This document shows, piece after piece, positions 45,484-54,707 of a stretch of DNA of 64,000 nt. The stretch spans positions 1 through 64,000 of the forward strand of contig CAUYUJ010020683.1 in the NCBI GenBank assembly GCA_963575745.1. Reading direction: 5' to 3'. The DNA is from Prorocentrum cordatum (Eukaryota > Sar > Dinophyceae > Prorocentrales > Prorocentraceae). Made by a program: the position numbers and the translations under genes. The notes below the pieces were generated by a model. It worked only from the letters and a program-made list of their open reading frames with translations. It had not been told where the DNA came from and ran no database searches. The stretch's first letter is position 1, and the number at the start of each line of letters is the position of its first letter.

Positions 45484-45552
45484 TGCCCTCCCTCGTCCTT
45501 GTGTCTGCCCTCGGCGTCGTCGCAGTGGCGCACGCTCCCTGTGCTTCAGCAT

Positions 45553-45704
45553 TCAGTCGGGCGTGTCCCTCTACAGGAAGAAAATTCAAAACTTGTCCAA
45601 AAGAAGTCAGGGGGCGATTTATTTTTGACAGAATTTGGAGTATCTTTTTACCATGTTTCATTTTCCTGCCAAAATCCGCCTGTAGGGGGACATGCCCGAC
45701 CTAA
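45553..45704. mobile_element. A element, copy 5
   Basis: CAGTCGGGCGTGTCCCTC...ACAGG and CCTGTAGGGGGACATGCCCG...ACCTAA. It lies just upstream of methyltransferase exon B, inside the presumed intron. Confidence 0.85.
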
Positions 45705-45741
45705 TGCCTGCCCCGGCCCCCCCGGGGTTCGGCAGGCACAG

Positions 45742-45794
45742 GGGCTTCTTCTCCTGGGAGGGCAAGCGCGTGCTCGAGCTCGGTGCCGGCACAG
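45742..45794 (+). CDS. METTL21-like methyltransferase, exon B (AdoMet motif I)
   Basis: Between GGCACAG|GGGC and GGCACAG|GCCCCG the frame reads GFFSWEGKRVLELGAGT. The WEGKRVLELGAGTG motif is the class I AdoMet-binding motif (E-x-G-x-G-x-G) as it appears in METTL21/Methyltransf_16 lysine methyltransferases, where it binds the methyl donor. The last base (phase 1) joins the first two of exon C (49079) to complete a Gly codon, so the spliced motif is LELGAGTGLVAIAL. The intron would start GC and end AG; GC-AG introns are well known in dinoflagellates. Other frames of this segment are not protein-like. Substrate cannot be inferred. Confidence 0.75.
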
Positions 45795-45842
45795 GCCCCG
45801 CTTCCCCGTTTTCTGGGGATTCAGAGGAGGAAAAGATACACA

Positions 45843-46030
45843 TACGGTAGAGGGAAACAATTACTGAACACTCCCCCTCCCCCCAAAACTCAAAGTTGGC
45901 ACGCGCGGGGGAGACTGCGGTCGAGGTGCAACTCATCAGACTCACCGCCAACTTTGAACATTGGGGGAGGGGGGGAGGCGTTGACAGATGAATGTGGCAT
46001 GAGTGTTCGCTGTTTTTTCCGAGGCCTGTG
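45843..46030. mobile_element. D element, copy 3
   Basis: ACGGTAGAGGGAAACAATTA ... ACTCAAAGTTGGCACGCGCG ... CACCGCCAACTTTGAACATTG ... ATGTGGCATGAGTGTTCGC. It begins 49 bp after exon B, in the intron. Confidence 0.8.
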
Positions 46031-46074
46031 CCTCTACCCTTCGCCCATACACCTCTACCCCTCGCCCGCTTTCC

Positions 46075-46198
46075 CCTTTTGGAGGCCTCCTGGGAGGCCC
46101 TCGTCGCCACCGCTGGATTCGCCTCGAAATTCTGGTTAGAACGCACTCCAGGAGAGGTCTGGGGAGCGGCGGTATCGTTACCTTCTGATTTCCCCAGG
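46075..46198. repeat. C repeat, copy 4 (with a second partial copy at 46335-46395)
   Basis: GGCCTCCTGGGAGGCCCTCG, CCGCTGGATTCGCCTCG, GGAGAGGTCTGGGGAGCGG, TATCGTTACC and TTTCCCCAGGG. The 3' half recurs at 46335-46395. Confidence 0.8.
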
Positions 46199-46419
46199 GC
46201 TTGGCATCGCTCGGACGTGTGCATTTTTCCTTCGGCGAGGACCATCGAGGAGCATCCTTGATCATTTCGCGAAAAACCAGGCACGAAACCGAACACAAAC
46301 ACAGGAAGTGGACGTCCGAGCGATGGCCAGGGTTAGAACGTACTCCAGGAGAGGCCCGGGGAGCAGCGGTATCGTTACCCTCTGATTTCCCCAGGGGTGG
46401 CGGGGACGATGATGATGAT

Positions 46420-46678
46420 CGGCGGCGAGCCGGGGGGGGCAAGTGAGGAGGAGAAGGCCCTTCTCCTCCTCCTCCTCCTCCTCCGCCTCCTCCTCCTCCT
46501 CCTCCTCCTCCTCCTCCTCCTCCGCCTCCTAAGGCTTGGAAGTCCCCCGGCCTCCTGAGATGTTTCCTGGGCCGTCCTCGAGGACACAGGCGGCTTCTGA
46601 GAAGGCGCGAGAACTTCTGAGAAGTCCCGCCGCGTTCTGAGAGGGCCTTCTCCTTTTTATTTACCTCGCTCGCCGCCG
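46420..46678. mobile_element. L2 foldback element, copy 2 (with (TCC)n insert)
   Basis: CGGCGGCGAGCCGGGGGGGG then CAAGTGAGGAGGAGAAGGCC on the left; GGCCTTCTCC then ATTTACCTCGCTCGCCGCCG on the right. TTCTGAGAAG palindromes inside. A (TCC)n run fills 46459-46530. Read on the minus strand its right arm gives AGCGAG|GTAAATA, the donor of the transmembrane exon that abuts it. Confidence 0.75.
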
Positions 46679-46826
46679 AGACGAGGGCGGCGTTGTTGAC
46701 GATGGCGACGCCGGTGATGATGACGCCGACGATTAGGATCACGATGGGCTTGCTGAGGATGATGAGGAGCTGCGTGCGCAGAAGTTGGCAGTTCTGGGCA
46801 TATCTTGTTGACGCGTCTTCGATAAC
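46665..46826 (-). CDS. candidate exon with a transmembrane helix, opposite strand
   Basis: On the minus strand an acceptor AAACAG|GTTATC opens an uninterrupted 54-codon segment ending at GCGAG|GTAAATA. It reads VIEDASTRYAQNCQLL, RTQLLIILSKP, then a strongly hydrophobic IVILIVGVIITGVAIV, then NNAALVSAASE. One membrane-spanning helix is likely; the family is not recognised. Phase is 0 at both ends. The final codons (about SAASE) lie within the terminal repeat of L2-2, which supplies the donor. The exon sits inside the 3.3-kb intron between methyltransferase exons B and C, on the other strand. Other exons of this gene were not found. Confidence 0.6.
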
Positions 46827-46926
46827 CTGTTTGTTTTCGTGTGATGTTGAACCATTGTGCTTTTGTATGATATTGCGCTGGGCAGTTGAACAAATCGTGT
46901 ATTTAATGATTATTACGTTTTCGTAT

Positions 46927-47633
46927 GAGTTTAAGCACTAATGGGTTGGCACACTTTGATAAGACACCGTTTCCGAATGATTTTGACGTGTACACGCGGA
47001 GATGCATTCGTCTGGCCCACATTGTATCGTTGGACAGAGATGTCGGCCGCGCGATAGGTGTCGAATGTGTTTGATCCGCGCGCAGGTGTGGCCCGCAAGG
47101 TTTCAGTCGAAAGAATGACAGAAACAAGCCAATGGCTGTCTTATGATGTCAGCGAGTGCGCGCGCAGCGTTACGTTTTTAGGCAAAACTAGAAGGTAGCG
47201 CACGCCTGCTTAAAACATAGCTAAGGCATAGCGATGCCTGCAAACGAATGTACTACACACACACACACCCAGGGCCGTTTGAGGGGGATTTGCATGCGCG
47301 CATAGGGGCGCACGCATGTGACACTCATTGTATACTTTGATGAGGTTGTGCCTACAAATTCGTCTGGGACCAACGCGTGTGCACCGCATGGTTTTTTGCA
47401 AGAAATGGCGGGCGGGGGGGGGGTCGATACTGGCCCGGCTTGTATGGTGCTATTCGAGTATCCGTACACGGGAGGAAAGAGTGTGCGGAGCTCCTGGCTA
47501 GTGGTAAGGTCCGATTCTTCTTCGGCAGTGGAATGTGCGAGGTGCAGCCAGGCACACCATGCCCAGACATCCGACGCCGCGGAGCTTCTCAACACGGCTT
47601 TCCCCCGCAGGCCTGGACACTCCCCCCGGGGCC
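46927..47633. other. unassigned spacer
   Basis: Moderately AT-rich to 47250, with a short (AC)n run at 47256-47271. Nothing with exon-like borders was recognised. A partial E-like piece (CCGTCCCGAGTCGTTTCTGC) lies at 47640-47700, and an M-like fragment (CTCCGCGCGGGTTTCTTTTGG) at 47745-47850. Confidence 0.4.
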
Positions 47634-48049
47634 GGCTCGCCGTCCCGAGTCGTTTCTGCCGGCTCCGGGGCCCGCCGAGGCCCCCCAGAGGCCGAGAGCC
47701 CAGACAAACCCTGCGTCTCGAGTTTCTCGAGACGCTTCGAGACGCTTCGAGGAAGAAAAAACGCCACAGACATCTGCTTTTGGAGCTCCGCGCGGGTTTC
47801 TTTTGGCGCCCGCGAGGCTCCCACCGGCGCCCCGCAAAAGGCGAAGAATCCACAGCACGGCAGGGGGAGCCCACCGGGCGCCCACGGCGGGCGGGCAAGC
47901 CACGTAAGAGCATGTGAAAATACGGGGGACCCACCCAGCCACGTCACAACTACCAAGCGGGACCCTCTGAGTGCAGGCGTCGGTCTGGGGAGCTTTTTGC
48001 GGTGACGAGGACGGGAGGAGGACCAGCAGGGAGCAGGTGGCGACGAAGG

Positions 48050-48230
48050 GAAACCGCCATAAACATACATGTTGTGCGCTCCGCGCGGAATTCTTGGATC
48101 CGCGCTGGGGCCCCCCTGGCGGCGCCTCCGGCGCCGCCCCTTGCGCGCTCCGTGCGCCAGGGAGGGGTGTCCGGCGCGGATCCAAGAATCCGCGCGGAGT
48201 GCCAAACGTTTATGCTTGTGGCGTTGTTTC
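48050..48230. mobile_element. M foldback element, copy 2
   Basis: CTCCGCGCGGAATTCTTGGA with TCCGCGC on the left pairs with GCGCGGATCCAAGAATCC and GCGCGGAG on the right. The outer arms (AAACCGCCATAAACAT / TTTATGCTTGTGGCGTTGTTT) also pair. The loop holds nested GGCGGCGCCTCC / GCGCGCTCCG palindromes. Confidence 0.8.
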
Positions 48231-48651
48231 TTCTTCTGAGGTGGGAGGGAGGTTAAGTTCAGGAAGGAGGTGGACACCATGGGGCGCAGAGACAGCGCGG
48301 GATTTGGACGTCCCCAGGATAGCCCTCAGTGCATTCCTCCCTACACACACAAGCTGTTGGGCGGAAGCGGCCTCGCGCGCAGCGACGAGGCGGAGTCAGT
48401 GGAGGTACTCAGCGCGGGGCCGCGGCCGGGCCATCGGGCATCGGTCTGGCACACACACACACACACCTCAACCCAACGCCCGCATGCCTCGTACCGAAAG
48501 CTTCTAACTTGCGCGCGGGCCCAGACATCCGCCGACCTGATGTTTTCCAATCCGCGGCCCCAGAGGCCCCGAGCCCTTCCCTGGGGGTGGTCTTGCGTCC
48601 CGGATCACCTTGTGATGGTCCCCGGGCCCGATGACGATTAATTCATGTCTT

Positions 48652-49098
48652 CAGATCTTTGGGGGGGACCGCGCGCCGCCGCCAGCCGGCCAGGCCTCGT
48701 GGCCATCTCCCTGAAATACACATTTGTTTCTCAGGATCCGTAGCCCATTTGGGGCCCGTGAGCCGCCTCGCGCGACGTGCGTCGCAGCCACCGTGCTTCT
48801 AGCCTTGATATCCTGAGAGAAACAAAATGTATTTGAAAAACCGCCGGCTTGAGAAAGTCATGTCCTCGGATAGGGGGCCACATGCGAACCCTACCCCTAC
48901 CCCCTACGATTTCTGAAGGGGAGGGTGGGGTTCACTTCGTTCGGGAGCTCCCGAGCGAAGTGAACCCCACCCTCCCCCTCAGAAATCGTGGGGGGTAGGG
49001 GTAGGGTTCGCATGTGGCCCCCTATCGGATCTGGGAGGGGGGGGGGGCGACCGCGCTCCGCCGCCGCCGGCCGGCCAGGCCTCGTGGCCATCGCCCTG
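48652..49098. repeat. direct repeat of the exon C acceptor region around two foldbacks (N)
   Basis: 48652-48713 and 49026-49098 share about 60 bp, including GGCCAGGCCTCGTGGCCATC, so the first 20 bp of exon C with its acceptor occurs twice. Between them lie two foldbacks: 48714-48836 (AAATACACATTTGTTTCTC against its inverse) and 48867-49028, an almost perfect 161-bp palindrome centred near 48948 on CGGGAGCTCCCG. Confidence 0.85.
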
Positions 49099-49143
49099 GC
49101 CCTGGAGGGCGCGGCCGTGCTCGCCACGGACGGGAACCCGCAG
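49079..49143 (+). CDS. METTL21-like methyltransferase, exon C (post-I region)
   Basis: Between CCGGCCAG|GCCTCG and CCCGCAG|GCCGGC the frame reads LVAIALALEGAAVLATDGNPQ. It starts with two bases that complete the Gly codon left by exon B, so the join gives GAGTGLVAIALALEGA. ATDGNP is the post-motif I acidic turn that contacts the AdoMet ribose in this family. Ends in phase 0 with another GC donor. A partial copy of the exon start at 48694-48713 leads into stop codons and is probably not used. The fit of sequence and phase across a 3.28-kb intron is the main support for a real gene here. Confidence 0.75.
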
Positions 49144-49217
49144 GCCGGCGCGCCGCCGCCTCCGCCGGCCGAGCTCCCCGGGCCTCCAAGCAGAGGAGAG
49201 GCGTCCTGGCGTGCTAT

Positions 49218-50146
49218 ATATATACATATATATATATACAAGACTACAGTGGCGCTTCGCGCCATGCACCTTGGTCCTTGAAGTTTGGTATGCAGGCGGA
49301 AATGGCAGGGAGGTAAAGCTGACAATTTAGCGATAACTCCTTGCTGCCTTTTTCTGGCATCGCCGTTGTAATAATGTTGTTCATGATCCTTCCTCCATGC
49401 TTATTTTCCTTTATTCTCGCCATACCGTGGGCATTCTTCCCATCCTCCTTAGCTCTTTTTGCGGAGGCTCCTCCTTGGAGAGCCTCTGGGGGCCTCACCA
49501 AAGTTCTCAGGCTTTTTAAAAGCCTTTTGGAGGCCTCCTGGGTGTGTTCTGGGGGCCTCTGGGGCTTCCTAAGGCCAACCTGCCTCTAATCGCGGTCTCC
49601 CTGAACGCCCCAGTCACGATTTGGAATGCTTCGGAGGGTGTCTTGGGGCCATCTTGGGCCGCCATGGTGCTCTCTGAGGGCCATTTTGAACTCTTGTTGT
49701 GCCGTTTTGGGGCTCTCTTGGACTGCCTGGAAGCCTTTTCGGATGGTTATGGGGCGATTTTGGAGCCTCCCAGGAGACCGCCGTCTTGGAGCGTCGGGAA
49801 GCCGAAAAGAGGAGAACCCCAAGTGCACCAAAAACCTATATAATCAATGATTTGTCCCTCTTGGGGCCTTTTGGAGGTGCTCTTGGAGGCCTCTTGGAGC
49901 GATCTTTCGGGGTATGACGGCTTCTTGGAGCGCTCTTGTGCTGTCTTGGGGTTCTTTGGGACGTCTCTGGTGACCCCCCTGATCGCCCTGGGTGTGCTGC
50001 GAAGGCTTGGCAAAACGCCCTGCGAGGCCCAGGGGCCGCTTCGAGGCCCGTCCGGAGGGTCCCAACGTCCAGATCCTGGGGGTCCGGTTTTACGGGGGGG
50101 GGGACGGGTTTTCCCCCCGCCCCGGCTTATACAAATATAGGAAGGA
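49218..50146. repeat. ~0.93 kb tandem duplication, copy 1
   Basis: Starts with a TA-rich run and ACAAGACTACAGTGGCGCTT, then CTTTTTCTGGCATCGCCG, GGAGGCTCCTCCTTGGAGAG and CGTCTTGGAGCGTCGGGAAG, and ends GGTTTTCCCCCCGCCCCGGC followed by TTATACAAATATAGG. Block starts and ends are shared with the 5.5-8.6 kb repeats. No gene. Confidence 0.8.
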
Positions 50147-50156
50147 AGGGGTGTGT

Positions 50157-51095
50157 ATATATATATATATATGTTTATATATATATATATACAAGACTGC
50201 AGTGGCGCTTCGCACCATGCACCTTGGTCCTTGAAGTTTGGCATGCAGGCGGAATAGCAGGAGGTCAAGCCGACAATTTAGCGATAACTCCTTGTTGCCT
50301 TTTCCGGCATCGCCGCTATGATAATGTTTTTCGTTATCTCCATGCTTCTTTTTCCTCATGTTCGCCGTACCCTGCCCTTTCTCCCTACCCTCGTCAGCTT
50401 TTTCTTTGCGGAGGCTCCTCCTGGGAGAGCCTCTGGGGGCCTAAAAAACATAGTGTTAGGCTGTCTTAAGGCCTTCTGGAGGCCTCCTGGGCGTATTCTG
50501 GGGGCCTCTGGGGACTTCCTCGGGCCACCCTGCCTCCACCCACGGTCTCCCTGAACGACCGGGTCACGATTTGGAATGCTTCGGAGGGTCTTGGGGCCAT
50601 CTTGGGCCGCCATGGTGCTCTCTGAGGGCCATCTTGGACCCGTGTGTTGTGCCCTTTCGGATGGTTGTGGAGCGATTTTGGAGCCTCCCAGGCGGCTTCG
50701 GACGCCCAGAAGACCGCCGTCTTGGAGCGTCGGGAAGCCGAAAAGAGGATAACCCCAAAATTCACCAAAAACTAACAGAATATCCATGATTTTTGCCTCT
50801 AGGGAGTGCTCTTGGAGGCCTCTTTGGGGCCGTCCTGGAGGCCTCTTGGGCCATCTTGAGGTCACGTCGGTCACTCTTGGAGCGTTCTTGCGCTGTCATG
50901 GGGGTCTCTGAGACGTCTCCGATGACCCCCCTGATCGCCCTGTGTGCTGGGAAGGCTTGGCAAAACTCCCTTTGAGGCCAGGGGGGCCGCTTCGAGGCCC
51001 GTCCGGAGGGTCCCGAAGCCCCAGGTCCCGGGAGTCCGGTTCGGGGGGGGGGTGATGGGTTTTCCCCCCGCCCGGGCTTATAAAAATATAGGAAG
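50157..51095. repeat. ~0.93 kb tandem duplication, copy 2
   Basis: Same block order as copy 1, ending GGTTTTCCCCCCGCCCGGGC followed by TTATAAAAATATAGG. Divergence is visible throughout, so the duplication is not recent. Confidence 0.8.
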
Positions 51096-51260
51096 AGGAA
51101 TATATAGCCTACGCCAGACTGTGCTCTAAGACAACACTGTTGTGGCTTCCACGAGATGTTCTCAGACCGCTTCTGGCTGGGACTGCCTTGTTTTCTCACG
51201 TCGGTTTTGTGTTCCAAGAGCCCTGTTCTTGCTCTTGGAATACATCTGGGGGTTCTAAGA

Positions 51261-51422
51261 TTAAGTCGGGCGTGTCCCTCTACAGGGGGAATATTGAAAA
51301 ATAGTCATAAAAATAAGCCAGGGATTATTTCTTGAGTATTTTTTGTCCATTTGGGAATATTTGTTTAGGATCTTTTATTTTTCATCGAAAATCCCCCTGT
51401 AGGGGAACAGGCCCGACTTAAC
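51261..51422. mobile_element. A element, copy 6 (best-preserved ends)
   Basis: Left TTAAGTCGGGCGTGTCCCTC then TACAGGGGGA. Right TCCCCCTGTAGGGGAACAGG then CCCGACTTAA. The ~30-bp TIRs differ at only a few positions and end in TTAA on both sides. The flanks resemble 53.93-54.03 kb, which lacks the element. Confidence 0.9.
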
Positions 51423-51552
51423 GGTAGGCCTATAAGAGTGCCGGGGCGGTCGGTCCCTGCAGGACCCCGGGGCCGCCTCCCCCGGCCAAGCTCCCCAGGC
51501 CTCTGGCGACACGACACGGCTCCATGCTCAGAGGAGGAAAAGGCCCAGGAGG

Positions 51553-51885
51553 GGACAAAAACACAGACACAATGAATCGTCGATTTTCCAGCAAATATGG
51601 GAATATACGGGAAGTGGGGGGGAAGACAAAAACCCAGGAGATATAGGAGAATATGGGTCTTCATGTTATTTGTGTGTATTCACTTGTGTGTCCCAGGGCC
51701 CCTTCAGAAAAGGCATCCATTACACCTCTACCCCGCGCCCGTTTTCCCTTGCTTGGGGGCCTCCTGGGAGGCCCTCGCCGCCGCCGCTGGATTCGCCTCG
51801 AAATTCTGGCCGGAGCGCCCCCCGGTGGGGAGAGGCCCCGGGAGCAGCGGCATCGGTACCAATTTGGTTTCCCCACGCGCGGGAG
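51553..51885. mobile_element. B element copy 5 followed by C repeat copy 5
   Basis: B: AACACAGACACAATGAATCG ... GGGAAGACAAAAACCCAGG ... CTTGTGTGTCCCAGGGCCCC (to about 51712). C: GGGGGCCTCCTGGGAGGCCC ... CCGCTGGATTCGCCTCG ... CATCGGTACC ... TTTCCCCACG (51740-51885). Same order as at 32.0-32.35 kb. Confidence 0.8.
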
Positions 51886-51917
51886 CGTTTTTTTTGCCTC
51901 GCCGCCGGCCTCGGAGA

Positions 51918-51973
51918 GGAGGAGGGAGGAGGAGGAGGAGGAGGAGGAGGAGGAGGAGGAGGAGGAGGAGGAG
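51918..51973. repeat. (GGA)n tract
   Basis: Short pure GGA repeat. Confidence 0.9.
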
Positions 51974-52239
51974 GCCCCTCCTGGCTGAGACGACCCCGGG
52001 GCCAGCACCACGCAAGGAGAGATCCGGGGCGAGAAGAGCGCGGCCCGATCGGGGCAGCGGCGGAGCCCGCTGTGGCCGCAGGGTGGAAAGCGGTCCCGTC
52101 GGCGGAGGTCGGCCGGGGCCACAAGCCTCGTCAAACACAGGCAGAAGACTGGCCCCTTTCGTCTCAGGAGGGGCTCCGGTTTCCGGGTCGTTCTCCTTAC
52201 CTTTGGGTCGGAGGCTCGCCGTGTCCAGCCCTTTCGTGC

Positions 52240-52443
52240 CCGACTCGGCTCTCCTGGTGGCAGCACCACGACTGCAACACCCGCGACCTGCACCTTCCGC
52301 TCCCTCCGCGCGAGGAGAGCCGCTGCGGCGCGGCCGCAGCAGCCGCCGAGGCCATCGCTATGGCCTCGGCGGCCGCCGCCGCTGCGGCCGCGGCAGCAGC
52401 TCGGGGCGCGGCACGTGCTGAGCGGACGGTGCGGAAGGTGTAG
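52240..52443 (+). CDS. candidate terminal exon with poly-Ala, unknown protein
   Basis: One frame reads TRLSWWQHHDCNTRDLHLPL, then EESRCG, a long Ala run, and GAARAERTVRKV before TAG (52441-52443). The Ala-coding stretch is also a palindrome (GCCGCCGAGGCC / GGCCTCGGCGGC). Composition outside the Ala run looks coding, but no clear acceptor was fixed and the family is unknown. Confidence 0.25.
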   Translation, partial: PTRLSWWQHHDCNTRDLHLPLPPREESRCGAAAAAAEAIAMASAAAAAAAAAAARGAARAERTVRKV

Positions 52444-52477
52444 GTCGAGAGCTGGTCGCCTGCATCCGCGTTGCACC

Positions 52478-52940
52478 CCGGAGGAGGAAAGGGAGGAAGA
52501 GGAGGAGGAGGCGAAGGAGGAGAGGGAGGAGGAGGAGGGGAAGGAGGAGGAGTGGGGCGGAGGAGGGTGGGAGGGAGGAGGAGGAGGGAGGAGGAGGAGG
52601 AGGAGGAGGAGGAAGGAGGAGGAGGAGGCGGAGGCGGAGTCGTGGTGGAGGGGGAGGAGGAGGGGAGTGTGAATATTTCGGATTAGGAGGAGGAGGAAAT
52701 TGTGAGCAGGATGAGTAGTGATGAGTAGGAGCAGTATGTAGTCTTAGAGGAGGAGGAGGAGAGTATGGATGAGGAGAGTGCTGTATTGCTTTGCGTAGTG
52801 GTACGAGGAGGAGGAGGAGTGAGAGTATGAGGAGAGAGGACTGAAATGGAGGAGGAGGCGGAAGAGGAAGAGCTGAGGGCGATGAGGAGCAGGAGGAGGA
52901 GGATGAGGAGCGGAGGCGGAGTACGGGGCGGAGGCGGAGG
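52478..52940. repeat. (GGA)n-rich tract
   Basis: Dense GGA repeat to 52665, then looser GAGGAGGA / GATGAG runs to about 52940. No gene is supported from 52940 to 53786, apart from GC-rich open frames of unknown status at 53340-53780. Confidence 0.85.
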
Positions 52941-53786
52941 CGGAGGATGGGGAGGGGGAAGGGGATGTAGAGAGGGAGGACGGAGAGGGGGGCGATGGGA
53001 TGGGCTGAGGGACGATGAGTAGGATGTGTCTGAGATGACGCGTTGTGGGACGTAGGACGGAGGAGTGGAGGAGGAGAATAGTCTATCGGCTTCGTGATGT
53101 TGCAGGATGTGGGCTAGGATGGCTGAAAGGACTGAACGAATGAGTGAGTAACGGAGATGAGGAAGGTAGGAGTATGCGGATGGAGCTTCTAGCGTCTTCG
53201 TCGTCGTCTTGGTCATTCCTTCGTCGTTTATTTGTGTTTCTTTTTTTGTTTTTGTGTTGGTGTTTGTTTTCGTATTCTTTTTTTTTTGTGCGGAGGTAGA
53301 TTAACGAGGGGGCGACAACACCACCGCCAGCGGCCCAGCTCTGTCGGAGAGGTCCACGGTAGCCGCTCCGAGCTGGAGGCCGAAGGTGCCCCCCGAGCAG
53401 GCCGCCTCGCCACTCCGGTGCGCCAGGCGGCGCGCTTGCGGGCACGGTCGTGGCGCTCCTCGCACAGAGGACTCGGAAGGCCACGCACAGAGGCCGCACG
53501 GGGCGACCTGGCGCCACGGCGCCGGCACCTCGAAGTGCGGTCGGGAGCTTTGGCTTAGCGTGTCGCTCCGCTGGCTCTGGGCCCACCACGCTCGGGGCGC
53601 GACACGCCATCCGCCTTTCCGTCCCGAGCCTTTGCGCGGCTCCCGCCCCGCGGAGCGGGGCGACACGCTATCGCGGCGACGCGCCATCCGAAAAATCCCG
53701 ACCGTAGCCCGGCGAAGCGCGGCCGCCCACGGAGCCAGGGCGCAGTCGCGCGCGCGCGCGGCCGCTCGCGCTCGCCGCGCCGGAAG

Positions 53787-53880
53787 GTATGCCGGGGCGC
53801 CGAGGCGAACGCCGAGCTGAACCTCAAGGGCTCCGCGGCAGCGGCCAGCCGCCTGCGGTTCGAGGCGTTGTGGGGCGCAG
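53787..53880 (+). CDS. METTL21-like methyltransferase, exon D
   Basis: Between GCCGGAAG|GTAT and GGGCGCAG|GTATAA (a GT donor) the frame reads VCRGAEANAELNLKGS then AAAASRLRFEALWGA. Joined in phase 0 to exon C it gives ATDGNPQVCRGAEANAELN, which has the spacing of the family pattern TD-x-NPEVL..L..N...N between the acidic turn and the conserved N-x-x-x-N helix. RLRFEALWGA fits the following strand ending in the conserved L-x-WG. It ends in phase 1. The next strand (an F-D-x-[IVL]-x-x-[AS]-D-[VC] segment) was not found before the window end, so the gene is incomplete here. Confidence 0.7.
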
Positions 53881-54707
53881 GTATAAAGCAGTCGCGAGGC
53901 GTCCTGGATGCCTATAGGGCCATCAAAGAACATGGTTAGGCTTCGTGTTCTAACGGTTTCTGTTATTAGAACATACTCCTGATTTAAGAACACGTCTTGG
54001 TAGGCCTATGAATGCCAGGACGGTCGGCCCCTGCTCAAAGGTAGCGGGGGTCAGCGCTAGCGGGAGTCAGCCGGTCCCATCTGGCCGATCGACCCTGGTT
54101 TGGGGGAGCAGTGTCTGGAGCCGTGCCCACTTCCTCCCGCCCATTCCCGCTGCTCCTGCTGCTGCAGAGGCCTGTGATACATGTCGTCGTTGGGAGGTTC
54201 CGCCCAAGAGTGGAGAAGCGAACTCGCTGGATGGACCCCCGAGCGCCCCCCGACAGAAGCTGCGAGCTGTGCGCCAAACGGGCCGGTTTCAGTCCCAGGG
54301 GTCGCCAGGCGATCTGCAGAGCAGGGTCGACGATCGTCGCTGGATCGTGCCCTTCCTTCGCCACCCGGGGGGGCCTTCCTGCGTCGGAGGGAGGGAGCCA
54401 TCCAGCCACCCCGCCCCTCCGCTGACCCTGGTGGCGTTTTGGCCGGCCCCGGCCCCCCGACTTGGCCCTGGCCGGCCCGGTTGGCGCTGGCCCAGGTTGC
54501 CGCGTCACCGAGCGGGGGGGCGCCGCCTCGTCCTCCTCCCCGCTCCTCGGTATCGTTCATCCGGCCCCCATCCCCATCCCCATCCCATTCGAGGCCCCCA
54601 ACAAATTGCCCACCCGGTTGGGGATGCACCACCCGAAGGGCACGACCTACATCCCCATCTGTAAGTCGGCCAGTGTGGCCCAGGCCACGCCGCTGGGGAT
54701 GGGGATC

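Noticed and set aside
48737-48765. A spliced-leader-like word (TCCGTAGCCCATTTGGGG) resembling the dinoflagellate SL start
   Set aside because: Only the first nine bases and scattered later ones agree. It lies inside a foldback and is not next to a coding start, so a chance match is more likely.
54595-54707. A + frame reading LPTRLGMHHPKGTTYIPICK before element E5
   Set aside because: Partly derived from a (CCCCAT)n run. No acceptor could be fixed and an antisense frame is equally open. Not strong enough to list as an exon.
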